Part shown: piece by piece, positions 33,700 to 41,835 of the stretch
How the letters are laid out: each line of letters starts with the position of its first letter
How positions within the stretch are numbered: the stretch's first letter is position 1
Assembly: GCF_005887115.1 (NCBI RefSeq)
Contig: NZ_PNCJ01000027.1
Coordinates: 62,001 to 126,000, forward strand
From: Pseudoalteromonas rubra
Lineage (GTDB): Bacteria; Pseudomonadota; Gammaproteobacteria; Enterobacterales; Alteromonadaceae
Direction of reading: 5' to 3'
Length of the DNA: 64,000 nt
Program-made: the position numbers and the translations under genes
Notes under the pieces: model-generated
Seen by the model: the letters and a program-made list of their open reading frames with translations, nothing else
Told to the model about the DNA's origin: nothing
Databases searched by the model: none

Positions 33700-35829
33700 A
33701 TGGTGGTTTATCAAAAGGCACTCCTGGCAGCGGCGCTTTCGCTGACTTTACTGCCAAACAACGCGCTTGCCACGCGACTGGCTGCACCAGGCACCTATTG
33801 TAATGGCCTGGACCGAACCCAGATAGACATCGGTGAGCATGTTGAAAATCAATATATGATTTATCTGGCACTGAGCCCCAAGCTGGCTGATACCGCGCTG
33901 ACCGTGAGGGGAACCCAGAATTCTATTGTGGTCTCGTACGATGGCCGCTGTGAAGTGCTTAACGGCAGTAGCTATAACGGGCTACACGTGAACCTGCCGG
34001 ACAGCGGTGAATATTACAATGGTGCGAACCTGGATTTTCATCAACAGGTTTATGGTGGTGAAGGGAACGACACCATTCTCACCGGCAATAAAGTTGATTA
34101 CGTGTATGGAAACGGCGGTAATGACCAGATCCATACGTTTAGAGACTATGAGCGCGTGGATGGCGGCGCCGGCGCAGACTGTGTTGAAGAAGGGGATGAA
34201 GGCACGATCCAGAGCCGCTTCGAAAACGTGGAGGCAACCAGTTGTGCTAACTATGCACCGGCCAGTTGTGAAGGCCTGGACCGTTCAAAAATAGCCGTTG
34301 CCGATGATAACTCCTTAAACCCGTACATGAATTACCTGTCGGTATCACCGAATGTAAGTGGTGAGAAGCTGACCGCCGAAGGCGACGATGCCCTGGTAAC
34401 CGTCTATTACGCTGGCAGCTGTGAAACCTTCGATGTGAGTAATCACAATGGTTTTCAGGTCAATCTGGCTGACAACGGTGAAGAATACGACGGTACAGCG
34501 CTGAACTGGCATCAGCTGGTATATGGTGGTGACGGTAATGACACCATCTTAACCGGTAATAAAGTGGATTATGTGTATGCCGGTAAAGGCGATGACATTA
34601 TTTACACTTATGGCGACTATGAGAAAGTAGACGGTGGCACAGGCATGGACTGTCTGACGGAAGGGTCAACCGGCAGTATCCAGAGTAATATCAGTGGCAT
34701 CGAGCAATATTCCTGTACGCCAGTGGGTAATGTACCAGACAGTCTGACTGCCGCATACGCGCGTTGTCATATGCAGACCGGCAGTTTCGACAATGAGCTG
34801 AACAATGGGGTGTGGAAACTACGCGCGCTCGACAGCAATCTTGCCCTGTTTGTGGAAGAGCATGATGAGTATGTGTTTGCTTATTCGGCAGGCTATCAGC
34901 ATTGTGCATTCAGTAACGCCGTAGAAGAAGTTGAGGTGCAGTTATCAAATGGCAACGATACCCTGTCGGCAACCGGCGTTGGTCGCGATATGACAGTGTA
35001 TGGCCTCAATGGCAATGACACCATCCAGACTGGTCGTGGTAATGACCTGATCTTTGGTGGTGACGGTAAAGATAAGATCCGCGCAGGCGACGGTAACGAC
35101 TGGGTTGCCGGTGGCTCTGAGATTGAGACTGATCACGATGGTGTGGTGCATCGCGTACGCATCAGCGGTTACAACAATGATGGTGCAGACGACATTAAAG
35201 GTGAAAACGGCAACGATGTGTTGTTTGGTAACCGGGATGGCGACAACATTTCAGGGGGTGACGGGGAAGATATCATCTTTGGTAATGATGGTAACAAAGA
35301 CCGTCTGTCTGGTAACTCAGGCGCCGATATCATTGTCGATTCCGGTGGCGGCTCATGGGGTAACCGTGCCAAATCCTGGGGTGGCAGCGGGCAGGACATT
35401 CTGGTCTGTGAACGCGGTCATTGTGAACTCAGCGGCGGCGGCAGCAAAGACTTCTTAGCGGCAATTTCGACCTACTCAGATATTGGTCTGTATGGCGGCG
35501 GTGGCGGCGATATTCTGTTTGTACGGGGTGATGAGATCCCATCCGGCACCGGTGGCAGTGGTAACGACTTAATCTACAATGAGTGGAACGATCGTGACAT
35601 CAGCGGCTACGTGAGCAGTGCCAAACATAGATCAGGCTACTTTGACCGTGCGGTGCGTAAAGCCGGTAGTGGCATGTCGTCACGTCACGAAGAAGTACTC
35701 AGACTGAAGCAGTTTTACAATGAAAAAGGCTACAGTGAGTTCAAAGGCCGTATCGCTGATCTGGTCGACGAAGATACCTTTGAAGCCTGGCTGAACAATC
35801 GTAGTAAGAGTGTGTACGACTTACAGTAA
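33700..35829 (+). CDS. Secreted protein with RTX-type calcium-binding repeats and internal duplication
   Basis: Exported protein of 709 residues. Of two in-frame ATGs, 33700 is chosen: GGAG lies 7 nt upstream, overlapping the ATG at 33688, and a signal peptide follows (LLAAALSLTLLPNNALA). Residues about 25-185 and 186-345 are a tandem duplication: both have a GLDR start, a Cys in the middle, YGGxGNDTILTGNKVDYVY and a closing Cys. After a third, shorter related block, residues about 430-640 hold many GGxGxD nonapeptides (LNGNDTIQTGRGNDLIFGG, ENGNDVLFGNRDGDNISGG) that form calcium-filled beta-rolls in RTX proteins. Most RTX proteins leave by type I secretion with a C-terminal signal; here an N-terminal Sec signal is present and no type I genes are adjacent. 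A structural or surface role is possible. Function unknown. Confidence 0.85.
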   Translation: MVVYQKALLAAALSLTLLPNNALATRLAAPGTYCNGLDRTQIDIGEHVENQYMIYLALSPKLADTALTVRGTQNSIVVSYDGRCEVLNGSSYNGLHVNLPDSGEYYNGANLDFHQQVYGGEGNDTILTGNKVDYVYGNGGNDQIHTFRDYERVDGGAGADCVEEGDEGTIQSRFENVEATSCANYAPASCEGLDRSKIAVADDNSLNPYMNYLSVSPNVSGEKLTAEGDDALVTVYYAGSCETFDVSNHNGFQVNLADNGEEYDGTALNWHQLVYGGDGNDTILTGNKVDYVYAGKGDDIIYTYGDYEKVDGGTGMDCLTEGSTGSIQSNISGIEQYSCTPVGNVPDSLTAAYARCHMQTGSFDNELNNGVWKLRALDSNLALFVEEHDEYVFAYSAGYQHCAFSNAVEEVEVQLSNGNDTLSATGVGRDMTVYGLNGNDTIQTGRGNDLIFGGDGKDKIRAGDGNDWVAGGSEIETDHDGVVHRVRISGYNNDGADDIKGENGNDVLFGNRDGDNISGGDGEDIIFGNDGNKDRLSGNSGADIIVDSGGGSWGNRAKSWGGSGQDILVCERGHCELSGGGSKDFLAAISTYSDIGLYGGGGGDILFVRGDEIPSGTGGSGNDLIYNEWNDRDISGYVSSAKHRSGYFDRAVRKAGSGMSSRHEEVLRLKQFYNEKGYSEFKGRIADLVDEDTFEAWLNNRSKSVYDLQ

Positions 35830-35916
35830 GACTGCCGCTGTAACACTTAGAGCAAGTATCAGCAGCGATTCTAATCATTAATGGCCCGTGACAAGGCCAT
35901 CTAAGCCCGAGACCTA

Positions 35917-35946
35917 GGGGAGTCAGTATGACTTCCCTATTTTTTC
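35917..35946 (+). terminator. Intrinsic terminator after the RTX protein gene
   Basis: GGGGAGTC (35917-35924) pairs with GACTTCCC (35930-35937, one G-U), loop AGTAT, then T-rich sequence to 35946. A second short hairpin ATGGCC/GGCCAT lies at 35881-35900. Confidence 0.75.
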
Positions 35947-36047
35947 CATTCCCGCTACCGCTCAACTTATTTCAGTTCATTGTGCAGCACCAGAGCCGTG
36001 GGGCTTTTCAATTCCGGAAAAACCGTCCGGATCTGTCAAAACACTTA

Positions 36048-36072
36048 TTTCAAACTTTATAAGTTATTGAAA
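36048..36072 (+). promoter_or_regulatory. Inverted repeat upstream of the sigma-54 promoter, possible activator site
   Basis: TTTCAA-ACTT-TAT-AAGT-TA-TTGAAA is an interrupted dyad 17 nt upstream of the -24 element. It may be a binding site for an NtrC-type activator, although enhancer sites are often farther upstream. Confidence 0.35.
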
Positions 36073-36088
36073 TTTAAATATTAAATTT

Positions 36089-36104
36089 TGGCATGAAATT
36101 GGCT
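36089..36104 (+). promoter_or_regulatory. Sigma-54-type (-24/-12) promoter of the ABC efflux operon
   Basis: TGGCATGAAATTGGCT matches TGGCAYGN4TTGCW with the invariant GG and GC exactly 10 nt apart and one mismatch in the -12 part. A start near 36115 would leave a 25-nt leader to the ATG at 36141, with GGAG in it. The window encodes an NtrC-family activator at 23311. Confidence 0.6.
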
Positions 36105-36140
36105 CATACGGATGCAGAGTAACAGTATCCGGAGCGAAAT

Positions 36141-37385
36141 ATGGATCTAATTAAACCGCCAAAACCCACCAACCGTTGGCATCGTTGGATGTGGGCTCTG
36201 GTGCCCGTTCTTTTTGCGCTGAGTGTGTGGCTGGCTGGTCCCAGCGATCAGAACACCCGGCTGGGGCGTCACGAAGTGTTGATAGCGACAGTGGAATACG
36301 GACCGCTGGCGATTGGCGTCGATAGCTTTGGTGTACTGCGCAGTGCGGAGCAGCATTTGATCACTGCCGACAGTGATGCTGTGGTGAAACAGATCCACCT
36401 AAAAGCGGGGGCATCGGTATCCGTCGGAGAGGTTATTGCAACGCTCGATAACCCGGATCTGTCACTGGCGGTTGCGCAGGCACAACAGGCTTTGCAGGAC
36501 AGTGATATGGCACTGCAGCAGCTCACACTCAATCAGCAGCGGGAGTTTCTCAGTGAACAAACGCTTCTGGATAAACTGACCGGAGACTTAGCAACAGCCC
36601 GATTACGGCAGCAGGCTGAGCAAGGGCTTGCTGAGAAAGGGATCATTTCACAACTGGCATTTGCCCAGACTCAGTCACGTGTTGCCAATCTGACTCGGCA
36701 AATGCAAAGCGCTCAACAGCGCCTGGAGCAGCTAAAAAAGCTTCATGCCAGTGCGCAGCAGCTGGCATCGCAACGTATTGTTATCCGACGCCAGGAGCTG
36801 GCGCGCAGCCGTGCTAGGTTAGCTGCACTGACGATCACGGCGCCCGTTGCGGGTATTTTGGAGCGTATGCCGCTGGCGGTAGGTCAGCGACTGAGTGTGG
36901 GCGACGAAACCGCCTTGATTGGCAGTCAGACACATTTGCTCGCCGAGCTGCGAGTACCGCAATCTCAGGTACAAAAAGTTGCACCGGGTCAGGCTGTGAC
37001 AGTGCGGATCCGCGACCAGCTTGTTAATGGCACGGTAGGCCGCATCGATCCAGTGGTGGTTGATAACAGTGTTAAGGTGGAAGTGGGGTTACCTCAGGCG
37101 CTGCCGAAAGCAGCCCGGCCTATGCTGAGCATTGATGCAAGCATTACTGTGGCAAAACTGGATCAGACGCTGTATATCCGTCGCCCGGCGAATGTCCGTG
37201 AACAACAAACAGCCCAGCTATACAAGTTATCGCAGGATGGTTCGACCGAGCTTAAAACTGTGCGTTTTGGGGCAACGGCCGGTCGCTTTATGGTGATTGA
37301 ACAGGGGGTCGAGCAGGATGAGCGCCTGATTATTTCCGATCTGAGTAATCTGGCGCAGCAGGGCGTGCAAGTCACACTGGATTAA
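36141..37385 (+). CDS. Periplasmic adaptor (HlyD/MacA-like) of an ABC efflux system
   Basis: Membrane-fusion protein of 414 residues. One N-terminal transmembrane anchor (WALVPVLFALSVWLAG, about 14-30), then a lipoyl-like domain (HLITADSDAVVKQIHLKAGASVSVGEVIATLDNP, seen in parts), a long coiled-coil hairpin (about 110-220, rich in Gln, Leu and Ala), the second lipoyl half (ALTITAPVAGILERMPLAVGQ) and beta-barrel and membrane-proximal domains. It links an inner-membrane transporter to an outer-membrane channel. The two following genes encode an ABC ATPase and an FtsX-type permease, making a MacAB-like tripartite exporter without its outer-membrane channel. A sigma-54-type promoter stands just upstream. 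Confidence 0.87.
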   Translation: MDLIKPPKPTNRWHRWMWALVPVLFALSVWLAGPSDQNTRLGRHEVLIATVEYGPLAIGVDSFGVLRSAEQHLITADSDAVVKQIHLKAGASVSVGEVIATLDNPDLSLAVAQAQQALQDSDMALQQLTLNQQREFLSEQTLLDKLTGDLATARLRQQAEQGLAEKGIISQLAFAQTQSRVANLTRQMQSAQQRLEQLKKLHASAQQLASQRIVIRRQELARSRARLAALTITAPVAGILERMPLAVGQRLSVGDETALIGSQTHLLAELRVPQSQVQKVAPGQAVTVRIRDQLVNGTVGRIDPVVVDNSVKVEVGLPQALPKAARPMLSIDASITVAKLDQTLYIRRPANVREQQTAQLYKLSQDGSTELKTVRFGATAGRFMVIEQGVEQDERLIISDLSNLAQQGVQVTLD

Positions 37386-37440
37386 GGTTTTAAGGGTCAA
37401 ATATGGCACAATGGGGTGCCGGTTTGTCAGCGGGGAAAAT

Positions 37441-38157
37441 ATGACACATATAATAGAAATGAAGCACATCAGCAAAGTGTTTGAAACCGAAGAATTGCAA
37501 ACCCATGCACTAAGACAGGTAAGCCTGACAATAGATGAAGGGGAGTTTGTTTCCATATCAGGCCCCTCGGGGTGTGGTAAATCTACCTTGCTCTCTATCA
37601 TGGGTTTGTTGGATGAAGCCAGTGATGGACAATACCTAATCCAGGGCACTGAGGTCGGTACCCTAACCGCAGATCAGGCAGCAGAATTAAGAAACCGTCA
37701 TATCGGCTTTATTTTTCAGTCTTTTAATCTGATAGATGAATTGTCGGTATTCGATAATGTTGCATTGCCATTGCGTTATAGTAGCGAGAAAATGTCGCGC
37801 GAGGCAGTGCAGCATGCGGTGCACACTTGTCTGGAAAAAGTGGGGCTGTCACATCGCGCCTCTCACAAGCCCGATCAGCTTTCTGGTGGTCAGCAGCAGC
37901 GTGTGGCCATTGCCCGGGCATTAGTGGCCAACCCCAGTATTTTGTTGGTAGATGAACCTACGGGTAACCTGGATTCTAAAAGCGGAGACGCGGTGATGGC
38001 GCTGATTGCACAGTTACATCAACAGGGTACCACCATTTGTATGGTGACGCATGACCCCAGGTATGCTGATATGGCGCCTCGGCAGATCCGCTTGCTCGAC
38101 GGTGAAATCGTGGGCAGCAGCCATACGCGTGATGCAGCACATATGACGATTGCCTGA
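37441..38157 (+). CDS. ABC transporter ATPase (MacB/LolD-like)
   Basis: Cytoplasmic ATPase of 238 residues in the LolD/MacB subfamily. Walker A is GPSGCGKST, Q-loop IFQSFNLIDEL, signature LSGGQQQRVAIARAL, Walker B ILLVDEPTGNLD, and H-loop VTHDPRY. A longer reading from 37411 is open, but the ATG at 37441 fits the family's N-terminus (IIEMKHISKVF) and has GGGGAAAA upstream. It follows the adaptor gene by about 55 nt and precedes the permease gene by 14 nt, so the three form an operon. It powers the mechanotransmission-type export of the FtsX-like permease. Confidence 0.92.
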   Translation: MTHIIEMKHISKVFETEELQTHALRQVSLTIDEGEFVSISGPSGCGKSTLLSIMGLLDEASDGQYLIQGTEVGTLTADQAAELRNRHIGFIFQSFNLIDELSVFDNVALPLRYSSEKMSREAVQHAVHTCLEKVGLSHRASHKPDQLSGGQQQRVAIARALVANPSILLVDEPTGNLDSKSGDAVMALIAQLHQQGTTICMVTHDPRYADMAPRQIRLLDGEIVGSSHTRDAAHMTIA

Positions 38158-38171
38158 GGGAGCGCGACGAT

Positions 38172-40565
38172 ATGTGGTCAGATCTTCAGGATGCACTGCA
38201 GGCACTATATCACCGCTGGCGAATGACCTTGGTCTTTGTCACCTTACTGTCCAGTGCTATGACGGCTTTGCTGGTTGCCGGAGTTGTCTCCTGGCAGGCT
38301 CATGGTCCTTTGCCTTATGATGAACCTGGGCGACTTACCTGGGTCGAAGGGACATTGTTTAATGAGCACGGCGAAACCACGTTGAGTGCATCTTTGTCCG
38401 CGCCCGCAGCATGGACCTTGCACCGCACACCGGATTTATTCGAGATGTCTTCCCCGGTATTTTACACCGATATGCTATACCTCAATCATGCAAAGCAGCC
38501 TCGTATTTCAGCTGCTTTGGTTGAGCCTGGTTTCTTTTCATTATTTGCGATGCCACTGCAAAGTGGACATTTCTTTTCGGCATCAGCTATACAGGGACAG
38601 CAGGCGCAAAGCGTGGCCCAGGCCGTTGTCAGTGCGCGTTTTGCCCGCGAGTATTTGTCAACGCAAAAAGCTTCGGGGCAGATACTTCAACTCGACGACC
38701 GGCGGTTTCAGGTGGTGGGTATTCTCGCTGAAACCAGTCAGGAGCCTGAGCTCCTTCGGGCTGCGCAACAAAGCGATGTGTTCTTACCTTTTTTTAGTCA
38801 TACCGCAACTGACATGACGCCCTTTGCGCATATGGCGATCCGCAATAATGTGATGCTGGTTGGCCGGACCTTGCCACAGGCCAGTGCAGCATTGCAGGAG
38901 CAGGCTCAGATACTCGGCGAACAGGTCAATGAACTGGCAAAACAATATGGTTTTGGGGAGACAAAGCTGATACTGACGCTTCGTCCGCTCACGATTAAGC
39001 TCAAAGGTGCGCTTCAGGAAACCGGGCGCTGGTTACTCGGCGCAGCGGTGGGTGTTATTGTAGTGACACTGTGTAATTTGTTCGCTTTATATTTACTGGA
39101 CTTCAAGAGCCGTCAGTCACAACTGGCGCTGCATCTGGCACTCGGTGCTCGCCAGTCTCGTTTATTTCGTCAGGTGCTGATGCATGCAACAGCCTTATTT
39201 ACGCTGTCAGCCCTGGTCGCAACCGTGTTAGCGCCGCTACTGCTGGCACTGGTGAAGTACTGGGGCCATACCGTACTGGGGAGTATTACCTGGCTGGATA
39301 TATCATGGTTTGAGTATCTGGTAATGTGGCTGGTGGCTTTAGGCCTGGCCTGGGGGTTCGCCCGAAGTGTCTTTCTGTTTGTTGATTTGCGAGGCTTGAG
39401 GCAGCAGCTCAGCGGCTCAGGCAAAGGTCAGGCGAGGCAGTTGCCTGGTTGGCTCAGCCTGTTGCTGGTTAATGGCCAGTTGACGGTAGGAACAGTGGTC
39501 TTGTGCTTCAGTATCTGGTTGTTAAGCCATTATGGAACACAGATGAATACTGCTCAGGGGTTTGATGACCATGGCCTGTTACACGTACAGTTACAACAGC
39601 TGGACTTTGAGCGTAGCGAACAAAAAGCGCGAGCCAGACGTCAGCTTAGCGAGGCCAATATTGAAGCCCTGCTAACACAGCCCCAGATAGCAGCGGTGAG
39701 CCTTTCAGCGAATCATCCTCTGGAGATGTCCTGGGTTGAGCCTATAGGGACTAACCCCGATTCTGCACAGCAGTTAACTGCTTTTGGACAGTGGAGTGGA
39801 GAGGGCTATTTCGCAACCGTCGGGCAAAATATACTTGCGGGCAGTGAGTTCAGTGCACAGCAGCTCACCCTGGATGCGCCTGCTGAGGCCGTGATCCTCA
39901 CGCTGAGTCTGGCAACTAAACTGGGCCTAACGCTCGAAGATATTGGCACCACCTTGTATTCACGTAATCAGCGCCCTGTGAGGTTACAGGCTATTGTTGC
40001 TGATATTTACTCCCCTGCTTTAGGCACCCCAGACATTGTTTACTTGCCGCATAACTTCTTTGTTACCAATCTGACGGTCAGACTGGCGCCCGGTCAAAAA
40101 CTGACCAAATCTGATCTGAATGCGTTACTTCGCGTACAAGATAATACACAAAGTGTATTTCAGGTCGTGGATCTGACCCAGCAGTCGCATGCTATGAGCA
40201 AGTCGGCCAGGTTAAGCGCCTACACAGGTATCGCATTGAGCATGCTCATGATATTGCTCGTCGGGGTGGGTCTGTATGGGTTACTGGGTTATCTGGCTTT
40301 GCTGCACAAACCGGTATGGCAAATAAAGTGGCAACTCGGTGCGAAGGCGGGCACATTAATGACAGAGCAGCTAATTGGTCGAGTCTATAAGGTCATACCT
40401 GTTTCCTTTGTTTCTTTTTTGTTACTTTATTCATTGTGCTGGTTGCTCGGCGTGGCATTGCTGGGGTTGGCTGTAAGCTTTGTCATTGCAGTTACTTTTA
40501 TGTTTTTTATGGTTTTATTTTTGGACTACCACCATACTAAAGGTCAACTGAAAAGTTTTCTCTGA
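38172..40565 (+). CDS. ABC transporter permease, FtsX/MacB-like with two MacB modules
   Basis: Inner-membrane permease of 797 residues. Two similar halves are visible: a first transmembrane helix (about 18-40) and periplasmic MacB_PCD-like domain to about 280, then three helices with LHLALGARQSRLFRQVLMHA (about 285-405). A second helix at about 430-455, a second periplasmic domain, and three more helices (about 680-790; GIALSMLMILLVGVGLYGLL) follow. Eight helices and double FtsX domains are typical of about 800-residue permeases paired with a separate ATPase. Partner genes lie immediately upstream. Substrate is unknown; peptides, lipopeptides or antibiotics are typical of the group. Confidence 0.88.
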   Translation: MWSDLQDALQALYHRWRMTLVFVTLLSSAMTALLVAGVVSWQAHGPLPYDEPGRLTWVEGTLFNEHGETTLSASLSAPAAWTLHRTPDLFEMSSPVFYTDMLYLNHAKQPRISAALVEPGFFSLFAMPLQSGHFFSASAIQGQQAQSVAQAVVSARFAREYLSTQKASGQILQLDDRRFQVVGILAETSQEPELLRAAQQSDVFLPFFSHTATDMTPFAHMAIRNNVMLVGRTLPQASAALQEQAQILGEQVNELAKQYGFGETKLILTLRPLTIKLKGALQETGRWLLGAAVGVIVVTLCNLFALYLLDFKSRQSQLALHLALGARQSRLFRQVLMHATALFTLSALVATVLAPLLLALVKYWGHTVLGSITWLDISWFEYLVMWLVALGLAWGFARSVFLFVDLRGLRQQLSGSGKGQARQLPGWLSLLLVNGQLTVGTVVLCFSIWLLSHYGTQMNTAQGFDDHGLLHVQLQQLDFERSEQKARARRQLSEANIEALLTQPQIAAVSLSANHPLEMSWVEPIGTNPDSAQQLTAFGQWSGEGYFATVGQNILAGSEFSAQQLTLDAPAEAVILTLSLATKLGLTLEDIGTTLYSRNQRPVRLQAIVADIYSPALGTPDIVYLPHNFFVTNLTVRLAPGQKLTKSDLNALLRVQDNTQSVFQVVDLTQQSHAMSKSARLSAYTGIALSMLMILLVGVGLYGLLGYLALLHKPVWQIKWQLGAKAGTLMTEQLIGRVYKVIPVSFVSFLLLYSLCWLLGVALLGLAVSFVIAVTFMFFMVLFLDYHHTKGQLKSFL

Positions 40566-40653
40566 ATTAGTAACAGATTCTTACAAATGTCACGTTATTG
40601 AACGTCAGTATATTGGTAAGATAGCAGGTAGGAAAATATCAATAGGTAAAGTC

Positions 40654-41820
40654 ATGAAAGCACAAGCACTAAAATGGATCTTTCCCTTTGTTGCGTTAGG
40701 CCTGGGGGGGGCAGGTTTCGCAGCCGTGAACGCGGTGGCGAAAAGCGAAGAAGAACAACAGGTCGTAGATACGCGCCCGGTGGTACAGGTCGAGTCGGTT
40801 CAGGCACAGGATCATCAGGTACTGATCCAAAGCTATGGCGAAGTCATGCCGCTGGAAACAACGCAATTGTCTGTTCAGGTAGCAGGAGAGGTTGTTTACT
40901 GGCACCCAAGCTTTGTGGCAGGTGGTGTAGTAGCCAAGGGCGACGTGTTGCTTAGCATTGAGAAAGACAACTACGAAGCCGCGGTACTGCAGGCGGAAGC
41001 TCAGTTAGCCAGTGCGCAGGCTGCGTTGATTGAAGAGCAGGCTCAGGCTGAGGTAGCGGCAGACGAGGCCAAGCGCTTCCCCAATAAGAAGCACACCGAT
41101 CTGTTCTTACGCAAGCCTCAGGTAATGAGTGCGAAAGCTGCGGTTAAATCGGCTAAAGCGGCATTGATGCGTGCGCAGCGTGACCTGGACAATTGTGAAG
41201 TTGTTGCCCCATTCAATGGTTTAATTGTGTCTCGTGACGTAGGCCTGGGTCAGTTTGTCTCAACAGGCAGTGTTGTGGCGCAGTTGAATAACATTGAACA
41301 AGCCGAAGTGGTGATCCCGATTGCTGGGTTCGATTCTGTGTTTTTGCCAGAAACGATCAGCGGGACGAAAGCGACGGTATTTAATAAAGGCGTGAGTGGC
41401 TTTTCTCGTGAAGCATACATTGACCGCGACTTGGGCACGGTAGACACCCAGACCCGAATGAGCAACCTGGTGGTTCGTATTGACGACCCATATGGCCTGA
41501 ACAGCGACCAGCCAAAAGTGAAGTTTGGTACCTATGTTCAGGTGAGCTTCCTGGGCAAAACCCTTAAGCAGATTTACCGACTGCCTCAGGAGCTGGTAAA
41601 TAACCAAACCGTGTGGCTGTTAAACGACAATGCTGAACTAGAACCTCGGCAAGTACAGGTTGTCCGTGAAGAAGGGGAGTATTTCCTGGTTGCAGAGGGG
41701 CTGAGCAACAGTGACAAAGTAGTCGTGACTTTACCTGAATATCCACAGCGCGGTATGGCTGTAAAAGTGGCAGGGGCCGATCAGTCAAACACACAGGGCA
41801 CCAGCCTGGAAAAGTTATAA
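40654..41820 (+). CDS. RND efflux periplasmic adaptor
   Basis: Membrane-fusion protein of 388 residues for a resistance-nodulation-division pump. An N-terminal hydrophobic segment (WIFPFVALGLGGAGFAAVNA) is followed by lipoyl halves (SVQVAGEVVYWHPSFVAGG, PFNGLIVSRDVGLGQFV), a short alpha-hairpin (about 105-170) and the beta-barrel and membrane-proximal parts. The gene is 88 nt downstream of the ABC permease gene and 15 nt upstream of the RND transporter gene, so it pairs with the latter. Whether it is read from the sigma-54 promoter or its own promoter in the 88-nt gap is unclear. Confidence 0.88.
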   Translation: MKAQALKWIFPFVALGLGGAGFAAVNAVAKSEEEQQVVDTRPVVQVESVQAQDHQVLIQSYGEVMPLETTQLSVQVAGEVVYWHPSFVAGGVVAKGDVLLSIEKDNYEAAVLQAEAQLASAQAALIEEQAQAEVAADEAKRFPNKKHTDLFLRKPQVMSAKAAVKSAKAALMRAQRDLDNCEVVAPFNGLIVSRDVGLGQFVSTGSVVAQLNNIEQAEVVIPIAGFDSVFLPETISGTKATVFNKGVSGFSREAYIDRDLGTVDTQTRMSNLVVRIDDPYGLNSDQPKVKFGTYVQVSFLGKTLKQIYRLPQELVNNQTVWLLNDNAELEPRQVQVVREEGEYFLVAEGLSNSDKVVVTLPEYPQRGMAVKVAGADQSNTQGTSLEKL

Positions 41821-41835
41821 CGGCAGGGACGGACA

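Noticed and set aside
33479..33745. 88-codon plus-strand frame upstream of the RTX protein gene
   Set aside because: It overlaps the signal-peptide region of the RTX gene in another frame, has no ribosome-binding site and no recognisable features.
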